Origin: Palsa-504 sp963744005
GTDB taxonomy: Bacteria > Actinomycetota > Actinomycetes > Streptosporangiales > Streptosporangiaceae
Assembly: GCA_963744005.1 (NCBI GenBank)
Contig: CAVURU010000003.1
Span: forward strand, 558,001 to 622,000
DNA: 64,000 nucleotides
Direction: 5' to 3'
A program made the translations under genes and the position numbers. The notes under the pieces were generated by a model. The model worked only from the letters and a program-made list of their open reading frames with translations, made no database searches and was not told the origin of the DNA. Of this stretch, positions 17,056 through 24,986 are shown piece by piece. How positions within the stretch are numbered: position 1 is the first letter of the stretch; the number at the start of each line of letters is the position of its first letter.

Positions 17056-18467
17056 CAGCCGACCGCCCCCTCCATCTGAAGCTCGATCAGCCGGTTCAGC
17101 TCGAGCGCGTACTCCATGGGCAGCTCGCGGGCGATCGGCTCGACGAACCCGCGGACGATGGTGGCCGCGGCTTCGTCCTCGGTCATGCCCCGGCTCATCA
17201 GGTAGAACAGCTGGTCCTCGGAGATCTTGGACACGCTGGCCTCGTGGCCCATCTCCACGTCGTCCTCGCGGACGTCCACGTAGGGATAGGTGTCGCTGCG
17301 GCTGATCGTGTCGACCAGCAGCGCGTCGCACTTGACCGTGGACTTGGAGTGCTCGGCCCCGTCCTGGACGTTGACCAGGCCGCGGTAGGAGGTCCGGCCG
17401 CCGCTGCGGGCCACCGACTTGGACACGATGGTCGAGGAGGTGTTCGGCGCGCAGTGCACCATCTTGGCCCCGGCGTCCTGGTGCTGGCCCGCGCCCGCGA
17501 AGGCGATGGACAGCGTCTCGCCGTGGGCGTGCTCGCCCATCAGGTAGACGGCCGGGTACTTCATCGTCACCTTGGAGCCGATGTTGCCGTCGATCCACTC
17601 CATGGTCGCGCCCTGCTCGGCGATGGCCCGCTTGGTGACCAGGTTGTACACGTTGTTCGACCAGTTCTGGATGGTCGTGTACCGGCAGCGCGCGTCCTTC
17701 TTGACGATGATCTCGACCACCGCGGAGTGCAGCGAGTCGGACTTGTAGATCGGCGCGGTGCAGCCCTCGACGTAGTGCACGTAGGCACCCTCGTCCACGA
17801 TGATCAGGGTCCGCTCGAACTGGCCCATGTTCTCGGTGTTGATCCGGAAGTAGGCCTGCAGCGGGATCTCCACGTGCACGCCCTTCGGCACGTAGATGAA
17901 GCTGCCGCCGGACCAGACGGCCGTGTTCAGCGCGGCGAACTTGTTGTCGCCCGGCGGGATGACGGTGCCGTAGTACTCCTTGAACAGCTCCGGCTTCTCC
18001 CGCAGCGCCGTGTCGGTGTCCAGGAAGATGACGCCCTTCTCTTCCAGGTCTTCCCTGATCTTGTGGTAGACGACCTCGGATTCGTACTGCGCCGCGACGC
18101 CCGCGATCAGGCGCTGCTTCTCCGCCTCGGGGATGCCGAGCCGGTCGTAGGTGCTCTTGATGTCGGCGGGCAGCTCGTCCCAGCTCGCGGCCTGCTTCTC
18201 CGTCGAGCGGACGAAGTACTTGATGTTGTCGAAGTCGATCTCCGACAGGTCGGCGCCCCAGGTCGGCAGCGGCTTGCGGCCGTAGGACTTCAGGCCCTTG
18301 AGGCGCAGGTCGAGCATCCATTCCGGCTCGTTCTTGCGGGCCGAGATGTCACGGACCACCTCTTCGGACAGGCCGCGGCGCGCAGACGCGCCGGCCACGT
18401 CCGAGTCGGCCCAGCCGAACCTGTACGTGCCCAGCCCTTCGAGCTGTTCATTCGTGGTGGTGGTCAT
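17055..18467 (-). CDS. sufB: SufB Fe-S assembly scaffold subunit
   Basis: This 470-aa SufB carries the family blocks LPTWGADLSEIDFDNIKY, KEYYGTVIPPGDNKFAAL, VWSGGSFIYVPKGV and SVARSGGRTSYRGLV. With SufC and SufD it forms the scaffold on which Fe-S clusters are built in the cytoplasm. The length matches the family. ATG 18467 overlaps the sufR stop by 4 nt, so regulator and assembly genes are one transcript. Confidence 0.95.
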   Translation of the reverse strand: MTTTTNEQLEGLGTYRFGWADSDVAGASARRGLSEEVVRDISARKNEPEWMLDLRLKGLKSYGRKPLPTWGADLSEIDFDNIKYFVRSTEKQAASWDELPADIKSTYDRLGIPEAEKQRLIAGVAAQYESEVVYHKIREDLEEKGVIFLDTDTALREKPELFKEYYGTVIPPGDNKFAALNTAVWSGGSFIYVPKGVHVEIPLQAYFRINTENMGQFERTLIIVDEGAYVHYVEGCTAPIYKSDSLHSAVVEIIVKKDARCRYTTIQNWSNNVYNLVTKRAIAEQGATMEWIDGNIGSKVTMKYPAVYLMGEHAHGETLSIAFAGAGQHQDAGAKMVHCAPNTSSTIVSKSVARSGGRTSYRGLVNVQDGAEHSKSTVKCDALLVDTISRSDTYPYVDVREDDVEMGHEASVSKISEDQLFYLMSRGMTEDEAAATIVRGFVEPIARELPMEYALELNRLIELQMEGAVG

Positions 18468-19222
18468 GTCAAGAGCCCTCCGGACTCTGGGATTTCATTA
18501 GATTCGCCGTGCAGTACAACAGATCCAGCGGTGCTGGCGTTCCCTGGTCCGGGCCCGGTTCCCGTGACGTGGGTTACGTGCGTGGTGCAGATTCCGTCGC
18601 CGTGGGCGATCGTAGCGAGACGGCGCACCGGCGTGCCGAGCAGCCTGCCGAACGCCTCGGTCTCCGCCTCGCACAGCTCGGGGAACTCGGCCGCCACGTG
18701 GGCGACCGGGCAGTGGTGCTGGCAGAGCTGCTCCCCCGCCGAGCCGGCGATCTGCGGGGCGGGCCCGGCGGAGGCGGCGTAGCCGTCGGCCGACAGCGCC
18801 TTGGCCAGGGCCTGGACCCGGGCGGCCAGGTCGCCCTGGGCCACGGCCGGCGCGTACCGGCGTTCCAGGTCGGCGGTCTGGGTCCGGGCGAACCGGGCCA
18901 CGGCCTCCGGGCCGGCCGTCTCGGCGATGTACCGCAGGGCCCCGGTGGCCAGGTCATCGTAGGCGTGCTCGAACGCGCTGCGGCCCGCGTCGGTGATGAC
19001 GAAGACCTTGGCCGGGCGGCCCCGGCCCCGGTTGCCGTAGGTCCGGGAGGTCCGGGCCTCGATGAGCCCCTCGCCCAGCAGGTGGTCCAGGTGCCGCCGG
19101 ATGGCAGCGGGAGTGAGACCGAGCCGGCCGCCCAGCGTCGCGGCGGTTGACGGCCCGAGTTCCAGGATCAGCCGCGCGACCTGGGCCCGGGTCGGGCCGT
19201 CAGATGATCGCACGTTTTTCAC
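18464..19222 (-). CDS. sufR: SufR-type Fe-S-sensing repressor of the suf operon
   Basis: About 252 aa. The N-terminal winged helix (VARLILELGPSTAATLGGRL, AAIRRHLDHLLGEGL) is followed by a helical region and a Cys-rich end with CQHHC, then Cys after ELC and in DGICTTH, which together can hold a cluster. In other actinobacteria SufR represses the suf genes when Fe-S clusters are plentiful. I use GTG 19222 (VKNVRSSDG); the open frame to 19258 contains a rare TTA codon and has no better start. A candidate operator overlaps this start, and sufB is coupled downstream by a 4-nt overlap. Confidence 0.9.
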   Translation of the reverse strand: MKNVRSSDGPTRAQVARLILELGPSTAATLGGRLGLTPAAIRRHLDHLLGEGLIEARTSRTYGNRGRGRPAKVFVITDAGRSAFEHAYDDLATGALRYIAETAGPEAVARFARTQTADLERRYAPAVAQGDLAARVQALAKALSADGYAASAGPAPQIAGSAGEQLCQHHCPVAHVAAEFPELCEAETEAFGRLLGTPVRRLATIAHGDGICTTHVTHVTGTGPGPGNASTAGSVVLHGESNEIPESGGLLT

Positions 19223-19234
19223 AACATCATTGTG
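19219..19234. promoter_or_regulatory. candidate SufR operator overlapping the sufR start
   Basis: CACAA-N5-TTGTG is a perfect inverted repeat (plus strand TCACAACATCATTGTG). On the gene's strand ACAAT-GATGT-TGTGA agrees in nine of ten defined positions with the ACACT-N5-TGTGA site I recall for mycobacterial SufR. It covers the likely -10 (CACAAT, six bases before GTG 19222), so bound repressor would block the whole operon. Confidence 0.65.
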
Positions 19235-19330
19235 CCGTAAATCAAGGGCCCTTAGCAAACTTTCCGCAACACCGGCGTGACGAAAATCACGGCCCCGGAA
19301 TTTACCTCCCGGGCGCGCCGCAACCGAGGG

Positions 19331-21766
19331 TCACACGGCGATGCCGACGGTGATGCCGGGAACGCCGCTGGGGTGCTCGGCGGAGCCGCGGACCACGGCG
19401 TCGGCCCGGGCCGCGATGCGCAGCGGCTCGGCGATCTGGTCCAGCAGCAGGCTCGCCGCCTCGTCGTGCGGCTGCACGGTCAGCTGGCCGAGCCGGACCG
19501 AGTTGCCCAGCCGCAGCCCGCTGCGCAGCACGTGGGTGGCGTCCAGGATCACGGCCAGCTGGTCCACCGCGGAGCGGTCGGAGGACCAGCGCGGGTCGGC
19601 GGCCGGCCAGGAGGTCAGGTGCAGCGAGACCGCGTCCTCCTGCGCCCGGTAGAACCGCTGGTAGAGATGCTCGGTCAGGAACGGCGCGAAGGGCGCGAAG
19701 AGCCCGAGCAGGACCCGGAACGACTCCCACAGCGTGCCCCGGGCGCTGTCGTCGAGCCGGTCCTTGATCATCTCGATGTACCGGTCGCAGTAGACCGACC
19801 AGAACATCCGGGACACGGCCTGGTGGGCCTGCATGTAGTCGTGCTCCTCGAACGCCGCCGTGGCCTCGGCCACCGTGTCGGCCAGGTGGGACAGGACCCA
19901 GCGGTCCACGACGTCCCGCTCGGCCGGCGGCGGGGCGGCGGCCGGCGGGCCGGACTGGCCAGCGTCGAACGGGCCGGCGGACAGGGACACGAAGCGGCCC
20001 ACGTTCCACAGCTTGACGGTGAACTTGCGGCCGGTGCGCACGTCCTTCTCGGTGTAGCGCAGGTCGGTGCCGATGCGGCCGCGGGTGGCCCACAGCCGCA
20101 GCGCGTCCGCGCCGTACTTGCCCATCACGTCGTCCGGCACGTACCGGTTGAAGCCGTCCGCCCCGGTGGAGCGGTCCAGGTCCCGCTTGGACAGTTTCTT
20201 GCCCTGCTCGCTCAGGCCCCAGCCGGAGATCAGCGCGGTGCGCCAGGGCACCCGGCCGAAGAGCAGCTCGGACTGCACCACGGAATAGAACAGCCAGGTC
20301 CGGATGATCTCGAAGGCCTGCACGCGCATGGACATCGGGGCCAGCGCCGGGTCGGTGCCGCCCACCGCCCAGCCGTCGTTGATCTGCGGCGACAGCGAGG
20401 ACGTCATCCAGGTGTCCATCACGTCCGGGTCGGGCGCGAACTCCGCCGCGCCGCACCCGGGACACGCGGTGACGGGCGGCTGGTCGGCCAGCGGGTCCAC
20501 CGGCAGGTCCTCGAGCCGGGCCAGCACCGGCGCGTCGCAGGACGCGCAGAACCAGACCGGGAACGGCACCCCGTAGCGGCGCTGCCGGGTGATGTTCCAG
20601 TCCCACTTCAGCCCGTCGATCCAGTCCTCCAGGCGGCGGCGCATGAAGGCCGGGATCCACTCCAGCTCGGCCGCCCGGGCCCGGAACCGGTCGGCGTGCT
20701 CGCGCACCCCGATGAACCACTGCGGCCGGATCTGGAACTCCACCGGCGTCTGGCACCGCTCGTGCACGTTGACCACCTGGCGCAGCGGGACGCTGCCGGC
20801 CAGCAGCCCGGCGTCGGCCAGCGCCTTGACCACGGCCGAGCGGGCCTGCGTCACGGCCAGCCCGGCGAACGGGCCGGCCTGCTCGCCCAGCCGCCCGTCC
20901 GGCCCGATGACCAGCCGCAGCCCCAGCTGGTCGCGGCGCCAGCGCAGCACGTCCTCGCCGTCGCCGAACGTGCACACCATCATCAGCCCGGTGCCGTACT
21001 CCGGGTCCACGTCCTCGTCGGCCAGCACCGGCACCTCATAGCCGAACAGCGGCACCCGGGCCGTGCTCAGCCCGGCGTACCGGGCGTCGGCCGGGTGGTG
21101 GTAGAGGGCCACGCAGCCGGGCAGCAGCTCGGGCCTGGTGGTGGCGATCTGCAGCCCGCCGCCGAAGTCGATGGTGTGCAGCCTGCTGGTCCGCTCCAGG
21201 TCCTCGGTGTCGGCCTGGGCCAGCGAGGTCTGGTCCAGCGGGCACCACAGGATGGGGTCGGCGGCCCGCCGCAGGTGGCCCGCCTCGTGCAGCGCGATGA
21301 AGCTGGCCTGGGCGGTCCGCTGGCAGCGGGCGTCGATGGTCGAGTAGCGCAGCGACCAGTCCACCGACAGGCCCAGCCGCCGCCACAGGTCCTCATACCG
21401 CTCGGCGGTGCGCCGGGTCTCGGCCAGGCACAGCGCGATGAACTCGGCCCGCGGCATGTCGACGGCCCGGACCCCGTAGGCCTGCTCCACGTACCGCTCG
21501 GTGGGCAGCCCGTTGTCGTCGAACCCGATCGGGTAGAACACCCGCTCGCCGCGCATCCGCCGGTAGCGCACGATGAAGTCCGGCTGGGAGTAGCTCATGG
21601 CGTGGCCCACGTGCAGGTGCGACGCCGATACGTACGGCGGCGGGGTGTCGACGCTGAAGACCGGCCCGCGCCCGTCGCGGTCGTACCGGTACACGTCGTG
21701 CGCCTCCCACAGCGCGCGGGAGGCGTCCTCCACCGCGCGGTGGTCGTACTCGCCGGGGTCATCCAT
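19331..21766 (-). CDS. valS: valyl-tRNA synthetase (class I, ValS-like)
   Basis: This 811-aa class I synthetase has the HIGH motif as HVGHAMSYS (near residue 53), editing-domain text TTRPELLPGCVAL, the core GFDDNGLPTERYVEQ, a zinc-binding CPGCGAAEF/CASCDAP pair, and a KMSKS loop as GKKLSKRDLDRS. Such features together fit ValS, which charges tRNA-Val in the cytoplasm. It is shorter than most bacterial ValS (about 870-900 aa) and lacks the long C-terminal coiled coil; this may be the archaeal-like form or a second copy. ATG 21766 is used; the frame open to 23167 is a shadow. No T-box leader was seen in the gap upstream. Confidence 0.85.
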   Translation of the reverse strand: MDDPGEYDHRAVEDASRALWEAHDVYRYDRDGRGPVFSVDTPPPYVSASHLHVGHAMSYSQPDFIVRYRRMRGERVFYPIGFDDNGLPTERYVEQAYGVRAVDMPRAEFIALCLAETRRTAERYEDLWRRLGLSVDWSLRYSTIDARCQRTAQASFIALHEAGHLRRAADPILWCPLDQTSLAQADTEDLERTSRLHTIDFGGGLQIATTRPELLPGCVALYHHPADARYAGLSTARVPLFGYEVPVLADEDVDPEYGTGLMMVCTFGDGEDVLRWRRDQLGLRLVIGPDGRLGEQAGPFAGLAVTQARSAVVKALADAGLLAGSVPLRQVVNVHERCQTPVEFQIRPQWFIGVREHADRFRARAAELEWIPAFMRRRLEDWIDGLKWDWNITRQRRYGVPFPVWFCASCDAPVLARLEDLPVDPLADQPPVTACPGCGAAEFAPDPDVMDTWMTSSLSPQINDGWAVGGTDPALAPMSMRVQAFEIIRTWLFYSVVQSELLFGRVPWRTALISGWGLSEQGKKLSKRDLDRSTGADGFNRYVPDDVMGKYGADALRLWATRGRIGTDLRYTEKDVRTGRKFTVKLWNVGRFVSLSAGPFDAGQSGPPAAAPPPAERDVVDRWVLSHLADTVAEATAAFEEHDYMQAHQAVSRMFWSVYCDRYIEMIKDRLDDSARGTLWESFRVLLGLFAPFAPFLTEHLYQRFYRAQEDAVSLHLTSWPAADPRWSSDRSAVDQLAVILDATHVLRSGLRLGNSVRLGQLTVQPHDEAASLLLDQIAEPLRIAARADAVVRGSAEHPSGVPGITVGIAV

Positions 21767-21952
21767 AGCAGGGACGGTATCCGGGCCGGCCCGCGGTGAA
21801 AATCCTTTTAATGAGCCGAACGGGCGGTGGCTCGGCGAGCGGCGCCGCAGGCGTCCGCGCCGTGAATTCTCGGTGCCGCGGCATGCCCCGGCTGCCTGAC
21901 GGGGAGAGAACGTGGTACGAACGGACCAGACGGCTCCCCCAGACGGCGTCCC

Positions 21953-23311
21953 ATGGGACTGGCCAGGAAGGCACGCACGCTGATGCCCTCGCCGCGACCC
22001 GAGCTCGCTGACCTGCTCGAGGTCGGCATCCCGCCCGGCGGGAAGGTGATCACGGTCAGCGACCTGCACCTGCCCCCGGAACGGACGGACGTCTCCGGGC
22101 GGTCCTGCGAGACGCTGGCCCGGCACCTGGCGGGCGAGCAGGCCGCGCTGACCGTGGTGCTGGCCGGGGACCTGATCGAGCTGCTCGGCTCCCCCGGCAC
22201 GACGCCGACCGACATCCTGCGCCCGCACGAGGACCTGTGCGCGGCGCTGCTCGAGGTGACGGCGCGGGGCGGCCAGGTCATCTACGCGGTCGGCAACCAC
22301 GACGGCGACCTGGCCTGGGACGTGAAGGCCGCGGACGTGGTGCGGGAGATGACCGGCGCCCGGCTGTGCCTGGCCGCCGACCTGATCCTGGCCGACGGCC
22401 GGAAGATCCGGGTCGAGCACGGCCACCAGCTCGACCCGTACAACTGCTTCTGCGACGCCCGCAACCCGCTGGACACCCCGCTGGGCCACCACATCGTGCG
22501 GGAGGTCATGCCGCGGATCGAGTGGCTCGGCCGGGGCTGGGTCGACGGGGCGCACGAGATGGCCGACCCGACCGACTTCCCGTCCTTCATCGGGTCCCGG
22601 ATGGTCTACCGCAAGCTGGGCCGCCACCTGTGGTGGCTGATCGCCATCCCGCTCGCGCTGCTGATCGTGATCCGGGTCGGCGTGTTCGCCGCGTTCACCA
22701 CCCGGTACCCGGACACCGACGTGTGGGTGCACCGGGCCGAGATCCTGGGCTACGGGGCGGCCGCGGACCTGGTCGTGATCATCGTGGTGGTCGCGTTGAT
22801 GGCCCGCCGCGCCTGGCTGTCGATCAGCACGCTGGCCCTGGGCAACCGCGGCTACGGGCAGAACCACGCCGCCCGCCAGCGGGCCTGCGACCTGGTCGCC
22901 GACGGCTACCACGGGTTCATCTCCGGCCATACCCACCACCCGGAGCTGGCCGCCTCGGGCGCCGGCTTCTACGCCAACTCCGGGTCGTGCACCTCGGTGG
23001 TGGAGGGCATCGGCGGGAAGTTCGGCCTGCCCCCGGCGTACGTGCGCGCCCAGCAGATCTGCTGGGTGGAGATCACCGGGGACGGCGCGGAGCTCGTCAC
23101 AGCCCGGGTCGAGCTGACCGGCGCGACCCGGATGGAACGGTTCGTCGCGCACGGCCGCAACCCGCATTCCGACCGCCCGTCGCGGGTGGCCTCGTGGCCG
23201 GCCGGGCCGGACTGGCCGCCGCCGGACAAGCGGGCCCCGGACCAGCGGACGGGGCGCAAGAAGGCAGGCCCGCCCCCGCCGCCTCCCCTGCCGCCTGCCG
23301 CCGCCCGCTGA
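21953..23311 (+). CDS. membrane-anchored metallophosphoesterase
   Basis: This 452-aa calcineurin-like phosphoesterase has all metal motifs: SDLHLPP (near residue 36), AGDLIE (71), VGNHDGD (114), VEHGHQ (154) and SGHTHHPE (324). Two hydrophobic segments (about 226-248 and 266-283, WLIAIPLALLIVIRVGVF and VVIIVVVALMARR) lie between the fourth and fifth motifs, so the catalytic domain is anchored by a hairpin, with both halves on one side. The C-terminus is Pro-rich. It is divergent from valS. A start at ATG 21983 is also possible. The substrate is unknown; many relatives act on UDP-diacylglucosamine or cyclic nucleotides. Confidence 0.83.
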   Translation: MGLARKARTLMPSPRPELADLLEVGIPPGGKVITVSDLHLPPERTDVSGRSCETLARHLAGEQAALTVVLAGDLIELLGSPGTTPTDILRPHEDLCAALLEVTARGGQVIYAVGNHDGDLAWDVKAADVVREMTGARLCLAADLILADGRKIRVEHGHQLDPYNCFCDARNPLDTPLGHHIVREVMPRIEWLGRGWVDGAHEMADPTDFPSFIGSRMVYRKLGRHLWWLIAIPLALLIVIRVGVFAAFTTRYPDTDVWVHRAEILGYGAAADLVVIIVVVALMARRAWLSISTLALGNRGYGQNHAARQRACDLVADGYHGFISGHTHHPELAASGAGFYANSGSCTSVVEGIGGKFGLPPAYVRAQQICWVEITGDGAELVTARVELTGATRMERFVAHGRNPHSDRPSRVASWPAGPDWPPPDKRAPDQRTGRKKAGPPPPPPLPPAAAR

Positions 23312-23339
23312 GGCCGCCCGCTGAGGCCGCCCGCTGAGG
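23301..23339. repeat. three exact 13-bp tandem repeats at the end of the metallophosphoesterase gene
   Basis: Unit CCGCCCGCTGAGG occurs at 23301, 23314 and 23327. The first copy contains the stop codon (CGC TGA), so changes in copy number would not lengthen this protein, but the array reaches the region just before the next, convergent gene. Confidence 0.85.
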
Positions 23340-23349
23340 CCGTCTGTGG

Positions 23350-23700
23350 TCAGCGGCGCTCGGCGGCGCGGGCTTCCTCGATGGTCAGCTCGGCGGCCGG
23401 GTCGGCCTCCAGCCGCTCGTCGGGGATCGGGTCGCCGCTGCGGACCGAGCGGCCGTAGCTGCCGTCCTCCAGCCGGTGCAGGGCGCGGTCGATGGCGCCC
23501 AGCCGGTCGCGCAGGCTCTCGGCGATGGCGTCGTCCTGGCCCTCGGCGGTCAGCGCCTGGGCCGCGTCGCCCTCGTCCTCGGCCTCGGTCTCGACTTCGG
23601 CCTGGCGGTCGCCCTGGCCGGCCGACTCGGCCCCCTGGAGCAGGCTGCGCACCTCGTCGCGCTCGGCGGTGAGCAGGCTGCGAGCCCGGTCTTGGTCCAT
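23350..23700 (-). CDS. DksA/TraR-like protein lacking the zinc-finger cysteines
   Basis: This 116-aa protein has a coiled-coil-like acidic N-terminus (LLTAERDEVRSLLQGAE to about residue 70) and a C-terminal DksA-type end (LEDGSYGRSVRSGDPIPDERL then EADPAAELTIEEARAAE). Where the family has Cys in YGxCxxxGxxI, this protein has Ser or none; the entire chain contains no cysteine. DksA proteins insert into the RNA polymerase secondary channel. It is convergent with the metallophosphoesterase gene, and faces the permease gene upstream by 12 nt. Function as an RNA polymerase regulator is inferred. Confidence 0.7.
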   Translation of the reverse strand: MDQDRARSLLTAERDEVRSLLQGAESAGQGDRQAEVETEAEDEGDAAQALTAEGQDDAIAESLRDRLGAIDRALHRLEDGSYGRSVRSGDPIPDERLEADPAAELTIEEARAAERR

Positions 23701-23712
23701 CCGGCCGTCCTC

Positions 23713-24888
23713 CTAGTGTGACGCGTGGGAGTCATGGTGCTCATGCTCATCGGGTGAGCCGCCCATCATCCGCAGCATAGCGACCCCGCCGGTGCGGACG
23801 AACCGGATGAGCAGCATGGCCGCCAGAGCCAGGAACACGATGTTCAGCCAGGTGGTGTAGTTCCAGGACACGCCGTCGTCGGGAATGCGGGCGCGGGCCC
23901 GGTCGGGCACCAGGCCCAGGCCGCCGAAGACCACTTCGACCAGGTAGCCGGCCGCGGCCATGGTGGCGTAGAAGGTGCCCAGCAGGAACAGGGCCATCCG
24001 GCCGCCGTAGTACTTGCGGTAGATGTTCAGCAGCGGCGCGATGATGAGGTCGGCGAAGATGAAGGCGATCACGCCGCCGAAGCTGATGCCGCCCTGCCAC
24101 AGCACGATGGCCAGCGGCACGTTCCCGATCGAGCACACGAACGAGACGATGGCCACCACCGGGCCGATGAGCGGGCCCCAGATCTCCGCGGCCAGCGGGT
24201 GGCCCGCGATGAAGAAGTCGGACCAGAAGTGATCGGGCACCCAGGCCGCGATGGCGCCCGCCGCGAACAGGCCGATGACCAGGTCCCGGAGGATGGCCGC
24301 CCACTCCATGGTGAAGACGTGGGCCACGGCGGTGTAGCCGCCCGGCGAGAACAGCCGCCGGGCGAACGAGCCGCTGTCCGGGACGGACATGTCCATCGCG
24401 GCGTGGCCCTCCATGGAGCCGGCCACGCCCCGGTCGGCCTGGGCCCGGGCCTGGCTCAGCAGCCGCTCGGTGAGCAGCAGGCGGAACAGGACGGCCAGGG
24501 CCACGATCATGACCGGGCCCCCGGTGAACTCGGCCAGGGTGAACTGCCAGCCCATGAGCAGGGCCAGGATCACGCCGAGCTCGATGACCAGGTTGGTCGA
24601 GGCGATCTCGAAGGCCATCGCCGCGGTGAAGCTGGCCCCCTGGCGGAACAGCGAGCGGGCCAGGGCCACGGCTGCGTAGGAGCACGAGGAGGACGCCGCG
24701 CCCAGGCCGGTGGCCACGGCCAGCGTGCGCGGCCGGTCATCGCCGAGCAGCCGCACCACGGTGGACTTCCTGACCAGGGCCTGGACCATCGCCGAGAGGC
24801 CGAACCCGAGGATCAGGGCCCAGGTGATCGCCCACGTCATCGACCCGGTGATGGCCAGCGCGTGCCCGAGGCCGTGCAGCAGGCTCAT
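23713..24888 (-). CDS. YraQ/ArsP-type permease (DUF318), His-rich tail
   Basis: This 391-aa membrane protein has about eight to ten hydrophobic segments and the DUF318 hallmarks ATGLGAASSSCSYAAVALAR and VSFVCSIGNVPLAIVLW, each holding a Cys in a short membrane loop. ArsP of this family exports trivalent organoarsenicals; others are of unknown substrate. The C-terminus ends HEHHDSHASH, a possible metal site. ATG 24888 (MSLLHG) is chosen; the frame open to 24948 is only extra. No ars genes are nearby, so arsenic transport is not supported by context. Confidence 0.75.
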   Translation of the reverse strand: MSLLHGLGHALAITGSMTWAITWALILGFGLSAMVQALVRKSTVVRLLGDDRPRTLAVATGLGAASSSCSYAAVALARSLFRQGASFTAAMAFEIASTNLVIELGVILALLMGWQFTLAEFTGGPVMIVALAVLFRLLLTERLLSQARAQADRGVAGSMEGHAAMDMSVPDSGSFARRLFSPGGYTAVAHVFTMEWAAILRDLVIGLFAAGAIAAWVPDHFWSDFFIAGHPLAAEIWGPLIGPVVAIVSFVCSIGNVPLAIVLWQGGISFGGVIAFIFADLIIAPLLNIYRKYYGGRMALFLLGTFYATMAAAGYLVEVVFGGLGLVPDRARARIPDDGVSWNYTTWLNIVFLALAAMLLIRFVRTGGVAMLRMMGGSPDEHEHHDSHASH

Positions 24889-24932
24889 GCCGGCATGGTA
24901 CCCATCAGGGGTATATCGGCGCCGGGCCGCCA

Positions 24933-24964
24933 CGCCGCCCGCGCCCACGTGGGCGCGGGCGGCG
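24933..24964. promoter_or_regulatory. 32-bp perfect palindrome in the divergent promoter gap
   Basis: The left half CGCCGCCCGCGCCCAC is mirrored exactly to the right with CACGTG in the centre and no loop. It lies between the DUF318 permease (start 24888) and the ABC ATPase (start 24987), upstream of a TAGACT hexamer. A centre with dyad symmetry in such a place suggests a regulator-binding site, but it could also fold as an RNA hairpin. Both genes are divergent, so it is not a terminator for either. Confidence 0.55.
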
Positions 24965-24973
24965 GCGCCTGCG

Positions 24974-24979
24974 TAGACT
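24974..24979 (+). promoter_or_regulatory. candidate -10 element (TAGACT) for a leaderless ABC ATPase transcript
   Basis: TAGACT is followed by seven bases and the GTG start at 24987, with no Shine-Dalgarno. The 32-bp palindrome ends 10 bases upstream, covering the -35 zone. Confidence 0.45.
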
Positions 24980-24986
24980 CGCGTGC

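Noticed and set aside
21767..21952. T-box riboswitch before valS
   Set aside because: No specifier loop, no T-box sequence and no terminator/antiterminator pair could be found on either strand.
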